Source: Desulfarculales bacterium UBA702 (GTDB taxonomy: Bacteria > Desulfobacterota > Syntrophobacteria > Syntrophobacterales > Syntrophobacteraceae). From it: a stretch of 64,000 nucleotides of DNA. Below the pieces are notes generated by a model. The model did no database searches. It had not been told where the DNA came from and saw only the letters and a program-made list of their open reading frames with translations. Shown piece by piece: positions 18,091-26,916 of this stretch (position 1 is the stretch's first letter; each line of letters begins with the position of its first letter). Where the stretch lies: assembly GCA_002298165.1 (NCBI GenBank), contig DBMI01000088.1, positions 1 to 64,000 on the forward strand, in the 5' to 3' direction. A program made the translations under genes and the position numbers.

Positions 18091-19581
18091 TTATTGAGGT
18101 GCGCCAGTATGGCATTCGCTGCAAAGGGTGCCCTCGGGGATTTCGCCGCCGGGATGATCGAATTCCAGGCCGGTCAAACTCACGGCATTTTGTTCCGAAT
18201 CCTTGCCCTGTGCAATTATAGTATGGCAGCTCGCGCAGGTGTTGGAGATGGTCTTGTTGTCTTTGCTCACATGTGAGCCGTCGTGACAGCGGAAGCATCC
18301 CGGCCAGATCTTGTGACCGATGTTGTCTGGGCGCGATTTCCAGGACGTCTTCATCTCGGGGAAAAAGTTGTTGCTGAATATTTCCTGGGTTGCGGAGACA
18401 GCTTGCTGGATCTTCGCGCGATCGTTGTAGTCCGCATATTCCTTTCCGAGCTTATCTGCGACCTGCCTGACACCCTGGACCTGGGTGGGCGCGCCTGCAC
18501 TTTCAACCAGAGCCCGCGCGGCGTTTTCCTTTATGTTGGGGATGGACGGATCGATGCGGTTTAGCCACATGGCGACGTCCAAGGCATGATTGGGCGGATT
18601 GAATATGTGAGTCGGGCGGTTATGGCAGTCTATGCAGTCCATGACCCGAATCTCCTTATTCTGCTGATCGGGCGGAAGTGGATTGTCCTTTGATTCATAG
18701 ACGACCTGACGACCATCCTTGCGGTTTGTCAGGCGAACCCACGGAATCTTCTGCCTGGTTTCATCCGAAATGTATTCGATCTTATTGTCTACAATCATGT
18801 GCCAGTGGATACCCCCGACCGGCCCATGGGTCGGATTGGCCCCTCCGACTTTGACCAGCAACCGTAAGTTCCATGCGGTATTGTCCTTATCCTGCAGGAA
18901 GTGTCTGTATGCGCGCTCTACCGACCCATAAAATTTATCCGGCCAGTGGCATTCCTCGCATGTTTCCCGTGCGGGCCTGAGGTCCTTTACCGGGACAGGG
19001 ATGGGAGTTTCGTAGGAATGGGTCAGAACCGCGTAGACCTGGTAGAGGCCGGAGATTTTCGAACGCACGAACCACGATGCACCCGGGCCGATGTGACAGG
19101 CGGTACAAAGGACCTTCGCATGAGGCGAGTTCTGGTACGTAGACTTCTCAGGGCTCATGACAGTATGGCACAGGCTACCGCAAAATGTGACGGAATCTGT
19201 GAACTCATATGCTTTAAAGCTTCCGACCGTGGTTGCCATTAAGAAAACGAACCCGCCCGCGATTGCTGCAATGAGTTTTCGCCTTTGCCGTGGATCGTTC
19301 AGGTCCAGGAAGGGCAGCGAGGGCAGTCCGGCTTCTCTTTTCAATTTTTTGTGCTTGAGCCACATTCCCAGTCCAATCAGCACGAACCCGGCCCAAATGA
19401 AAGACGGAAGCAGGATGTACACAAGGATGCCCATGTATGGGGCACTGAACCCCCGCACGAAATCGAATGCGATCAGGCAGAGGTCGGCGAAAAAACCGCC
19501 TGCCGCCAGCGCAATGCCAACTATACTGGTCCAGTTTTGCAACAAAGCGCCTGTAGAATGCCGAGTCTTCGGATCGTCCAT
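18091..19581 (-). CDS. ImcH-like heptahaem inner-membrane c-type cytochrome (NapC/NirT family)
   Basis: 496 residues from the ATG at 19581 (MDDPKTRH); the frame is open to 19644. Three membrane segments lie near residues 18-42, 49-75 and 103-122, followed by a large periplasmic domain. Seven haem-binding motifs are visible: CGSLCH at 134-139 (spacing CX3CH), then CX2CH at 159, 208, 316, 429, 449 and 487. Three helices plus seven haems is the layout known for Geobacter ImcH, a quinol-oxidising inner-membrane cytochrome needed for high-potential extracellular acceptors; that comparison is from family knowledge. Facing away across 0.9 kb is a second cytochrome/Fe-S/NrfD module, so both may drain the quinone pool. 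The acceptor is unknown. Confidence 0.82.
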   Translation of the reverse strand: MDDPKTRHSTGALLQNWTSIVGIALAAGGFFADLCLIAFDFVRGFSAPYMGILVYILLPSFIWAGFVLIGLGMWLKHKKLKREAGLPSLPFLDLNDPRQRRKLIAAIAGGFVFLMATTVGSFKAYEFTDSVTFCGSLCHTVMSPEKSTYQNSPHAKVLCTACHIGPGASWFVRSKISGLYQVYAVLTHSYETPIPVPVKDLRPARETCEECHWPDKFYGSVERAYRHFLQDKDNTAWNLRLLVKVGGANPTHGPVGGIHWHMIVDNKIEYISDETRQKIPWVRLTNRKDGRQVVYESKDNPLPPDQQNKEIRVMDCIDCHNRPTHIFNPPNHALDVAMWLNRIDPSIPNIKENAARALVESAGAPTQVQGVRQVADKLGKEYADYNDRAKIQQAVSATQEIFSNNFFPEMKTSWKSRPDNIGHKIWPGCFRCHDGSHVSKDNKTISNTCASCHTIIAQGKDSEQNAVSLTGLEFDHPGGEIPEGTLCSECHTGAPQ

Positions 19582-20493
19582 GAATTTGTTCTTCCCCTTC
19601 TTTGGGCTTAGATTGAGACACAGAGCGCAGATACACGCCCGCACTTACTCGCGGGAGAGCTTTAGCCGGACTGAACTATTAAAGAAAGATAGGCAGAGTG
19701 ACCTTTTCTTCCCGCGATTCCTGAATACTCGAATCGGGGATGATGTCACTTTAAGCTCTTTATGAGCAAAAACAACCGCCTGGCTGCACTATCCGGTTCA
19801 GCCTTTTGCCGCTCAGAGTTTTCTCGGGTGATTCTCATTCAGCCAAAAGAGGTGGGTACAAAAACGATTCAGATCGAAATTGAGGTTCAGAGCAAGTTGC
19901 GCTTTACTGGATGACTACTCTCCCGGTCGCGGAGTATAAATTCTGCCGGCACAGCTTTCAATAGCTTTTCAATAAGAAAAGGTGAGGAGGCAGGCATTCT
20001 GTCCTTTCCTTAAAGTTCGTCTATTTGATGAGAATTCCCTTCCCTTGACAGGATGGGACATAGGGGACGATAAAAAAACATCTAAGGCTTTCAACCCCTC
20101 CCGCCATTGGAGGGGTGGTTTCCTTCAATTTCGGCCGTTTTTTCCATTCGGGTTCAGGCAATGGCCTGTCCCGACCTTGCCATCAGCATCGACCGAAGGT
20201 TTCCATCCTATCCCGACCATTACCAAACCGGCCCCCCTCATAAGCTGGCTCCTTCATGCAAATAATCCGGAGGCATTATCAATCAATAACGGTTAAAAAA
20301 CGCTTCACTTTTCTTTGCCATTTGTTACCATCTCTTCGGGTTGGTAGCTCACCATGACCGCCACCATCATTGCGTATCGATTGTTCGCTGCCCTTCAAAA
20401 AAACTCCTCCGGACCGGTAAACCTCCCACCGCCCTGCCGTATCGGCATGGATCAGCCGCACATAACAGCCGTTCTCGAACAAAGAGGGTGGAA
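19582..20493. other. Intergenic region with a diverged copy of the 160-bp dispersed element
   Basis: About 900 bp between divergent genes with no convincing coding frame. Bases 20031-20160 are a diverged copy of the dispersed element found at 25151-25312 and 29521-29681. 20173-20200 (GACCTTGCC..GACCGAAGG) matches sequence beside the 29.7-kb copy. Promoters for both flanking genes must be here, but none is clear. Confidence 0.6.
20031..20160 (+). repeat. Dispersed GC-rich element, diverged copy C
   Basis: Aligns to 25151-25280 with many substitutions and small gaps. Shared blocks are AATTCCC, ATAGGGGACGATAAAAA, ATCTAAG, TTTCAACCCC, GGAGGGG and TCCTTCAATTTC. Confidence 0.6.
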
Positions 20494-22245
20494 ATGTACG
20501 ACGCACTTAAGGGCCTGGAATCAAGGATGGATGTGCTCGAACGGGAGATTGCGGAGTTGCGTGCAGCGATTTTGAATCTCCCCGTCAGAATGACTGCCAG
20601 GAATGAACCGCCTCCACAGGTAGAGAACACTTCAGAAGAAATCCTTGCCTGGGTCGGAAAGTCCTCGCTGCTTCCGCGCCTGGCGACGGTCTCTTTCCTG
20701 CTGGTGATCGCCCTGATCCTTCGAACTATTACGGATAACGATATTATCGGAATGTTGGCCGGCTCTCTGATGGGTATGGGCTACGCGGCCCTGCTGATAT
20801 TGCTCGGTTGGCGGAAATACCGCGTGCCCAGCCCCCTGGCCCCGGTTTTTGCAGTCTGCGGCGGCATGCTGATGTTTGCGACGGTGGTGGAGCTGCACGC
20901 CGGATTCCACTACCTTCCCGGCGCTGCCGCCTATTTTATGCTTTTCGCCACAGGGATCGCACTGGGGATGATCAGCTACATCTACCAAGTGGCGCCTCCG
21001 ATTCTGGTCGGCAGCCTGGGAATATGTTTTGCGGGCATCCTGATCGATTACCCGAATCCGCATTTCCCCTCTCTGGTTTTTCTACTACTCCTTGCAAACG
21101 TACTGGGGGTTATCGCAACACGTTTGCGAAGGTGCTCGTGGCTGCGCTGGATCGTTTTGCTTGTAACGATGTCAATTGTTCAAATCTGGGGGTTCAAGCT
21201 GAAAGCCCATCCGGGCGAGGGATCCTTGAGCCCTGACTGGTTTTTGCCCCTTGTTCTTCTCGCATCGACGGTGTTCCTCGGGATGGCGGCCGTGGCCATG
21301 CTTCGCCGGAAACTTTCAAGAGTTTCCAGTTTCAGCCTCGCCTTGCCCACAATCACCGTCGCCTGGGCGTATGCCATGGCATCCTACGCAACCCCGGCCC
21401 GCTGGGGAAGCGACTTTCCCCTCGGGCTGATAGGGCTTTCGGCGGCGGCATGTCTGCTGGGATTCGCTGTGCGGCTTGTCCGGCTGGAGAGGCCGGGAGT
21501 CGGCGCCTTCTTCCTTGCGGGTACCATACTTTTGCTTACCGCCTTGCCGGATGCCATTGGCAGCAAGTTTTTCGCGCTGCCGCCGGCGGCCTTCTACGCA
21601 CTCATTCTGGCCTGTTACTCCCGGTTCGTTCGGAGCGGGTTCCTTCGGCTTATGTCCTATCTCGTGCAGCTTTATGCCTGCGTGATTATGGTAAAGCTGC
21701 TCAATGGTTCAGGGGAGGGAGGTCTTTCGGGTGTCCCATCGACCATCATAGCTGCGGCTCTTTTGACAGGCGCCTCGCTCTGGCATTTCTACTGGTGCAG
21801 AAGGAATCCGCCGGAAGGCCTCGATATTTTCTCGACGTACGATCCTGGCGATAGAACCGCCGTTGCGATCTTTATGGCAGCTCTCGCTGAAGGTTTCCTG
21901 ATGCTTAGCTCATGGCTTTATTATCTTCTCCGGGCAGGCGCTGGAGGAAACCAGGCGGCATTCCAGGGAGGAGAATCGATTCTGATAAACGTTTCAGCAG
22001 CGGTCCTGCTGTGGATCTCATTTCGCAGGCGCAATCGGGAAATCCGAAACGTTGCTGTTATAGTTACCGCGATTGGCGGCCTCAAGGTCTTCTTTTTCGA
22101 TCTGCTTTCATTTCGAGGCCTACCACTGGTCGCAGCAGTATTTTCCTTCGGACTGACGGTGTCGCTTCTTTCGGTAATTTTGGCCAAATGGCACCGCGCC
22201 GACGAACGGGGTCCGGCCACTGCGCCCCGTGCCACTGCTACCTGA
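20494..22245 (+). CDS. DUF2339-like polytopic membrane protein
   Basis: 583 residues from the ATG at 20494 (AGAGGGTGG just upstream). The N terminus is a short coiled coil (LESRMDVLEREIAELRAAIL), followed by a linker and at least 14 hydrophobic segments running to the C terminus, including LATVSFLLVIALILRT and FFFDLLSFRGLPLVAAVFSF. This is the layout of DUF2339 proteins, predicted multi-pass inner-membrane proteins of unknown function. It lies 74 bp upstream of a cytochrome module. That could reflect cotranscription, but nothing in the protein suggests redox activity. No haem, Fe-S or nucleotide motifs are seen. Confidence 0.75.
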   Translation: MYDALKGLESRMDVLEREIAELRAAILNLPVRMTARNEPPPQVENTSEEILAWVGKSSLLPRLATVSFLLVIALILRTITDNDIIGMLAGSLMGMGYAALLILLGWRKYRVPSPLAPVFAVCGGMLMFATVVELHAGFHYLPGAAAYFMLFATGIALGMISYIYQVAPPILVGSLGICFAGILIDYPNPHFPSLVFLLLLANVLGVIATRLRRCSWLRWIVLLVTMSIVQIWGFKLKAHPGEGSLSPDWFLPLVLLASTVFLGMAAVAMLRRKLSRVSSFSLALPTITVAWAYAMASYATPARWGSDFPLGLIGLSAAACLLGFAVRLVRLERPGVGAFFLAGTILLLTALPDAIGSKFFALPPAAFYALILACYSRFVRSGFLRLMSYLVQLYACVIMVKLLNGSGEGGLSGVPSTIIAAALLTGASLWHFYWCRRNPPEGLDIFSTYDPGDRTAVAIFMAALAEGFLMLSSWLYYLLRAGAGGNQAAFQGGESILINVSAAVLLWISFRRRNREIRNVAVIVTAIGGLKVFFFDLLSFRGLPLVAAVFSFGLTVSLLSVILAKWHRADERGPATAPRATAT

Positions 22246-22319
22246 AGTCAGCACTTTGCGAAAAATATTGGCGATCATCCAAAACCCCTCTATGCCGTTG
22301 GAAAGGCGAGGTTAAATCC

Positions 22320-22796
22320 GTGAAGAGTCATGTGTTGCGACCGCTGTTTGTGGTGATTTTTCTGCTCATCGCAGGTTTGATTGTAAGGCATTTTTTGATC
22401 CCCGATGGATTCGGGACGCATGAAAGAGGCTACATGTATGGGTGGCACAACAAGAACGACGAGCAGTTCTGGAAAAACTTCCCGGTAAAGTATAAGTCCT
22501 CCGATTACTGCAACGATTGCCACAACGACAAGCATTCCTCGATAATGCGCACACCCCACGCAATCATCCAGTGCGAGAACTGCCACGGCCCCGCTCTGGG
22601 ACATCCGGACAGCCCACCCAAGCTCCCGATTGACAGGAGCCGTGCTCAATGCCTCAGGTGCCATTACCCGCTTCCCTACCCCACGAGCGGCAGGCAAAAA
22701 ATCAAATCGGTCGATCCCGATGAGCATAACCCTGGAACTGAGTGCTCCTCGTGCCATGACCCGCACAACCCAGATCTCGAAGGGATAAAATCATGA
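22320..22796 (+). CDS. Membrane-anchored tetrahaem c-type cytochrome
   Basis: 158 residues using a GTG start at 22320, with AAAGGCGAGG 9 bases upstream. The frame is open further 5', but that overlaps the preceding gene in another frame. One N-terminal membrane anchor (about residues 7-27) precedes a periplasmic domain with four CX2CH motifs at 64-68, 85-89, 111-115 and 142-146. Its stop overlaps the next gene's ATG (ATGA). It probably takes electrons from the following Fe-S/NrfD pair, as the cytochrome subunit of Cbc-type or DMSO-reductase-like quinol modules does. Similar three-gene sets occur in Geobacter (cbc clusters); subunit-level orthology is not established. Confidence 0.85.
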   Translation: MKSHVLRPLFVVIFLLIAGLIVRHFLIPDGFGTHERGYMYGWHNKNDEQFWKNFPVKYKSSDYCNDCHNDKHSSIMRTPHAIIQCENCHGPALGHPDSPPKLPIDRSRAQCLRCHYPLPYPTSGRQKIKSVDPDEHNPGTECSSCHDPHNPDLEGIKS

Positions 22797-23569
22797 ACAG
22801 ACGCGACTTCCTTAAATATAGCGCGAAAGGAATTGCCGGGCTGACGCTGCCCCTTTCCACCATCGAGATCGTAAGCCCTGGGGAGATCTTTGCGGACAAG
22901 GGATCCGGAACTCGGTGGGTGTTTCTTGTGGATACATACAAGTGTACCGGGTGCGGTTTGTGCGTCAAGGCCTGCAAACTTGAGAACGAAGTCCCCTACG
23001 AAGCCAACGTGACAAGAACGTGGGTCGAGCGATATGTGCTGACAAAAGATGGGAAAGTATGGGCGGATACCCCCAAAGGGGCGCGGGACGGCTTCATTAC
23101 GAACAAAATCGATCTGGGAGAAGGAAGATTCCAGGACATCAAAAACGAAGATATCCAGAAGGCCTTCTTCGTCCCCAAGCTGTGCAACCAGTGCGAGTAT
23201 CCGCCGTGCGTCCAGGTATGCCCGGTGGGAGCGACATATCAGGCCGCCGACGGCGTGGTCCTAGTGGACAGGAACTGGTGTATCGGATGCGGCTACTGCA
23301 TCATGGCCTGCCCCTATGGCGTGCGCTTCTTTCATCCCGTCTACAAGGTCGCGGAGAAGTGCAACTTCTGCTACCACCGTATAAACAAGGGGCTGAAAAC
23401 GGCCTGTGTCCAGGCCTGCCCTTTCGGGGCCCGGATGATAGGCAACATCAGGGACCCTGAGGATCCCGTATCGAAAGTCATCCGCAACGGGCGGGTAGGG
23501 GTTATCAAGGACGAATTTGGAACCATGCCGCAGGTCTACTACATAGGACTGAGCAGGGAGGTGGTATAG
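22793..23569 (+). CDS. Periplasmic 4x[4Fe-4S] ferredoxin-like subunit (NrfC/HybA type)
   Basis: 258 residues. The N terminus MNRRDFLKYSAKG with a hydrophobic stretch is a Tat signal, so the folded protein is exported. Four Cys clusters are visible: CTGCGLCVKAC, CNQCEYPPCVQVC, CIGCGYCIMAC and CNFCY...CVQAC, typical of the electron-transfer subunits that pair with NrfD-type membrane anchors. The start overlaps the cytochrome stop by 4 bases and the NrfD-like gene follows 3 bp later, so the three are coupled. It likely carries electrons between the quinol site of the membrane subunit and the tetrahaem cytochrome. Confidence 0.9.
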   Translation: MNRRDFLKYSAKGIAGLTLPLSTIEIVSPGEIFADKGSGTRWVFLVDTYKCTGCGLCVKACKLENEVPYEANVTRTWVERYVLTKDGKVWADTPKGARDGFITNKIDLGEGRFQDIKNEDIQKAFFVPKLCNQCEYPPCVQVCPVGATYQAADGVVLVDRNWCIGCGYCIMACPYGVRFFHPVYKVAEKCNFCYHRINKGLKTACVQACPFGARMIGNIRDPEDPVSKVIRNGRVGVIKDEFGTMPQVYYIGLSREVV

Positions 23570-23572
23570 AAG

Positions 23573-24817
23573 ATGGCACACGGCGAGATCTGGACACTTA
23601 AAGAGTTCTTCGTGACTCCGAATGAATACATCTACTGGAGCATCCAGATAGTCATGTATCCTTTCATGACCGGAGTCGTTGCCGGCGCGTTCGTCCTCTC
23701 ATCCCTCTATCACGTCTTCGGGATCAGGCAATTAAAGGAAATCGCCCGATTCGCCCTGGTGTTTTCCCTTGCGCTCCTTCCCGTGGCCATGATGCCCCTG
23801 CAGATGCATCTGCAGCAACCAATGCGCGGAGTCGAAATCTTTATCACACCTCATTTCACATCGGCTATTGCCGCCTTCGGCATAGTGTTCACCGTCTATT
23901 TTGCGATCGTCGCCTCCGAGATTTGGTTCGTCTACAGGAAGTTCATAGTCGAAACAGCTCTATCATTGCGGCAAAAAACCGACCGGACCATGGCCGAAGG
24001 GTTCTGGCACCTCACCTACTCGGCCCTCACACTCGGCTCCTACGACATCAGCGAAAAGGCGCTGCACCAGGATGAAAGAGCGGTGAAGATTCTTGCGACG
24101 ATAGGCATCCCGGTTGCCTGCTTCCTCCATGGCTATGCGGGATTTATCTTCGGCTCGGTCAAGGCCAACGCGCTCTGGATGACTCCTCTCATGCCCGTCA
24201 TCTTCATCATGTCCGCAATAGTATCCGGCATCGCATTGACCATGCTGACCTATATCGTGGTCATGGAAATACGCGGCTTCATCGCGGCGAGAAAGAGAAC
24301 GGCCTATGATGTTTTCCAGTCGACTGATGATATCAGAGGAATCGAGACGAACGTCATCAGGATTACTTCGAAATACCTCCTTTTCTTCCTTATTTTTGCA
24401 ATAAGCCTCGAACTGCTGGACCTGATCTTCAGGGGCTATACGGCACTAAAAACATGGGACATCCTGAGAAGGGTCATTTACGGCAAGGATTTCTTCGACA
24501 TCTTCATTTTGCAGTATGGAATCGGCAATCTGGTCCCCTTCATTCTCTTCGTAATACCCGGCCTCACCATACGACGAGCGGTCGCAGGCGTCATCCTGGT
24601 CCTTTTCGGCGTATTCATGATGAGGTGGAATGTCGTAATCGGCGGACAGTCCTTCTCTTTGACCTACGCCGGATTCATGCACTACATCATGCCCATCATT
24701 CCCCACGATATGGAGACCTTCAAAGAGGGGCTTTTCGGCGCGCTACTCGTGATGGTAACACCGTTCGTGCTCTTCTGGGGACTGAACAAAGTGTTTCCCG
24801 CGTTTCGGGAAATCTGA
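23573..24817 (+). CDS. NrfD/PsrC-like integral membrane quinol-interacting subunit
   Basis: 414 residues with about 9-10 hydrophobic segments. It starts 3 bp after the Fe-S gene with GGGAGG upstream. The first helix region (YWSIQIVMYPFMTGVVAGAF) followed by LPVAMMPLQMHL matches the NrfD/PsrC family, which binds menaquinol in the membrane without haem. Together with the Fe-S and tetrahaem subunits it forms a membrane redox complex with no molybdopterin catalytic subunit encoded alongside, so the module most likely serves as a quinol:cytochrome conduit rather than a reductase. Direction of electron flow is not determined by the sequence. Confidence 0.85.
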   Translation: MAHGEIWTLKEFFVTPNEYIYWSIQIVMYPFMTGVVAGAFVLSSLYHVFGIRQLKEIARFALVFSLALLPVAMMPLQMHLQQPMRGVEIFITPHFTSAIAAFGIVFTVYFAIVASEIWFVYRKFIVETALSLRQKTDRTMAEGFWHLTYSALTLGSYDISEKALHQDERAVKILATIGIPVACFLHGYAGFIFGSVKANALWMTPLMPVIFIMSAIVSGIALTMLTYIVVMEIRGFIAARKRTAYDVFQSTDDIRGIETNVIRITSKYLLFFLIFAISLELLDLIFRGYTALKTWDILRRVIYGKDFFDIFILQYGIGNLVPFILFVIPGLTIRRAVAGVILVLFGVFMMRWNVVIGGQSFSLTYAGFMHYIMPIIPHDMETFKEGLFGALLVMVTPFVLFWGLNKVFPAFREI

Positions 24818-25054
24818 AATTTGCGGAATCGATGTGCAGGACCAAAAAGAGTGGGGAAATGAGCCCCCAGGCCCCCGAGATTTCGACCATGCGCACGCGC
24901 ATGCTGCCGAGCGTTCGGTGCGGAGCTTCAGTTTGCCCTGAAAAATAAAGGGGTCAGAAGGTTTGAGAAAGAGGGTAGCCCGGATTTATATCCGGGTGCG
25001 GAGCACAAGAGGCATCTGGTTGTAGCACGGTCTCCCGACCGTGTTACCCGCGCC

Positions 25055-25099
25055 GACCGGAGGTCTCCACTTGGTTTCGAAAATTGGAGACCTTCGGTC
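25055..25099. repeat. Imperfect inverted repeat
   Basis: GACCGGAGGTCTCCA and TGGAGACCTTCGGTC form a 15-bp stem with one mismatch around 15 bases. The same GGAGACCTTCGGTC block occurs at 17963-17976. Confidence 0.7.
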
Positions 25100-25150
25100 G
25101 AGGGCGTGACGCGGTCAGGATAGGCTGTTGCCCGAACAGGTTGTGAGGCA

Positions 25151-25312
25151 AATTCCCCTCCCTTTGATGGGAGGGGACAGGGGAGGGTGACAAAAAGATC
25201 TAAGAATTTCAACCCCCTCCCCCAGCCCCTCCCACCAGTGGAGGGGAGTTCTCCTTCAATTTCAGCCCATTATTTTTCCATCCGGGATTTTGGGCAACGC
25301 CCGAGGAGACCA
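25151..25312 (+). repeat. Dispersed GC-rich element, copy A
   Basis: About 160 bp, beginning AATTCCCCTCCCTTTGATGG and ending in CCGAGGAGACC. It is ~90 percent identical by eye to the inverted copy at 29521-29681. The pyrimidine-rich and purine-rich blocks can fold on themselves. Confidence 0.85.
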
Positions 25313-25372
25313 CGTCATAACAATGCTTCTGTCCGCCCTAAAGTAAAGGGCGAGCAAGGTTTGAGAAAGGCT

Positions 25373-25452
25373 TGTAGGGTGGGCAAGGCTTCATCTGCCC
25401 ACCTTTAGGATACTAAGCTCGTGGGCACATAAAATATTGTGCCCACCCTACA
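25373..25452. repeat. GTAGGGTGGGCA inverted-repeat element
   Basis: Perfect 13-bp arms TGTAGGGTGGGCA (25373-25385) and TGCCCACCCTACA (25440-25452) enclose two more GGGCA/TGCCC arms (GGGCA at 25381 with TGCCC at 25396, and GTGGGCAC at 25421 with GTGCCCAC). It resembles widespread REP/MITE-like elements carrying this motif. Confidence 0.75.
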
Positions 25453-25501
25453 TGGCTACCCGTTAATTCTTACCTTTTCTTCTCCTGACGCACTGCCGAT
25501 C

Positions 25502-26605
25502 CTAAGAAATATTATCCGCCCTCATCGTATCCAGTACGTCCAGGAACTCGTCGTTGTCGATTTCAGTATATTCCATTACTTTGCCGATGCGGACGGGCAG
25601 TATGAAATGGAGCTTGTCGCCGATCCGCTTTTTGTCGGCGCGGATGGCTTCGATTATATCGGCGGGATCGATGGATCGGGGTATGGTGACGGGCATCCTC
25701 CAGTTTTCACAGACGTTTCGGATCTTTTCCACATCCCCTTGCTGCATCATGCCAAGGCGCATGGAAAGGGCTGCCGCGGCAATCATGCCCGTTGCAACAC
25801 AGTCGCCGTGCCTTAGCCGATAGCCGGCGAGCTTTTCGAGGGCGTGCCCCACTGTATGGCCGAGGTTAAGCACCCGCCTGTAGCCGGATTCCTTCTCATC
25901 GGCCTGCACGACCCGCGATTTGAGCAGGCAGCTAGCCGAGATTATTCGCAAAAGTGACTCCGGATCGCGTTTTTTGATGCTTTCCGAGTGGTTTTCGACA
26001 AATTTCCAGAGCACCTCGTCACCGATGATAGCCGATTTTATGACCTCGGCCATCCCCTGCCGGAGTTCCTCGTCGGGAAGGGTGGTGAGGAATCGCGGGT
26101 CGGACCACACCTGCATCGGCTGGTGAAAAGTTCCCAGCAGGTTTTTGCCCTCCGGCAGGTCAACTCCGGTTTTCCCTCCCACACTGCTGTCTACCTGGGC
26201 GAGCAGCGTCGTGGGAATCTGTACATGAGGGATTCCGCGCATGTATATCGAAGCCGTAAATCCGGCAACGTCACCCGTTACCCCGCCGCCGACAGCGATG
26301 ATTGCGCTGTCGCGGGAGGCGCCCGCATTTACCATCCGGCGTGCGATGAACTCGACCGCGGTAAGTCGCTTGTTCGGCTCCGAAGCGGCAAAGGGGATGA
26401 CGTGGCCCTCGTCGAGTCCGGGCCAGCCAAGGCTTTGTGCCCGTTTGCCCCACAGGGACCAGACGGATTCGTCCCAGACCCAGAAAAGGCTCTTGCCGCG
26501 AAGCGTTTTTCCGATTTCTTCGGCGATTCGCTCCAAAACGTCGTCACCGATAACTATTTGCGAAATTCGAGCAGGGCTGCCCGGAAGGGAAACATCTATT
26601 TTCAT
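25502..26605 (-). CDS. aroB: 3-dehydroquinate synthase
   Basis: 367 residues. Second step of the shikimate pathway, using NAD and a divalent metal to cyclise DAHP. The NAD-binding segment GGGVTGDVAGFTASIYMRGIP, the hallmark PTTLLAQVDSSVGGKTGVDL, KNLLGTFHQP, the metal ligands in EVIKSAII and in LNLGHTVGHALE, and RHGDCVATGM are all present. Length is normal. It starts just downstream of the Cys-rich FeoB partner gene on the same strand (6 bp gap), so it may share a transcript with the feo genes without a functional link. Confidence 0.95.
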   Translation of the reverse strand: MKIDVSLPGSPARISQIVIGDDVLERIAEEIGKTLRGKSLFWVWDESVWSLWGKRAQSLGWPGLDEGHVIPFAASEPNKRLTAVEFIARRMVNAGASRDSAIIAVGGGVTGDVAGFTASIYMRGIPHVQIPTTLLAQVDSSVGGKTGVDLPEGKNLLGTFHQPMQVWSDPRFLTTLPDEELRQGMAEVIKSAIIGDEVLWKFVENHSESIKKRDPESLLRIISASCLLKSRVVQADEKESGYRRVLNLGHTVGHALEKLAGYRLRHGDCVATGMIAAAALSMRLGMMQQGDVEKIRNVCENWRMPVTIPRSIDPADIIEAIRADKKRIGDKLHFILPVRIGKVMEYTEIDNDEFLDVLDTMRADNIS

Positions 26606-26611
26606 CGCCTT

Positions 26612-26815
26612 TTAGCGTCCTCCCTCTTCCAAAATTTTCGCTTCGGGCCGGCAGCAGCACGGATCCGGCTCGATGCTGGCCCCCTGCCGGGCGGGACAGT
26701 CCCCCGGGCAGGACGAGCAACCCGAGGTTTCTCCCCTGAGTACACCAGCGTAATGCCGTATAATGTATATCAAAACTCCCGCCACAATCAGCAAAACTAT
26801 TATCGTCTGCCACAT
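26612..26815 (-). CDS. FeoB-associated Cys-rich membrane protein
   Basis: 67 residues from the ATG at 26815, with GGAG 8 bases upstream. One N-terminal membrane helix (WQTIIVLLIVAGVLIYIIRH) is followed by a short tail with at least seven cysteines (CSSCPGDC and CCC). Small proteins of this form regularly follow feoB and are named for that association; their role in ferrous iron uptake is unproven, possibly metal binding near the channel. It lies 101 bp after feoB, supporting the assignment. Confidence 0.8.
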   Translation of the reverse strand: MWQTIIVLLIVAGVLIYIIRHYAGVLRGETSGCSSCPGDCPARQGASIEPDPCCCRPEAKILEEGGR

Positions 26816-26916
26816 GCGCGGACTCCTTTTCTCACCTTGTTGCAGTTGTAAGACGCGCGTAAGGCAGGCCAGAAAGCCTGCCCTCACGTGGAACCTGCGT
26901 TTTCGTTCACGACGCT

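Larger units (their letters stand above)
24818..25501. other. Repeat-filled intergenic region between convergent genes
   Basis: 684 bp with no credible gene. It holds an imperfect inverted pair at 25055-25069 / 25085-25099 (GACCGGAGGTCTCCA), copy A of the dispersed element (25151-25312), and a 13-bp inverted repeat (25373-25452). The only coding-looking frames are created by the repeats. Confidence 0.75.
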
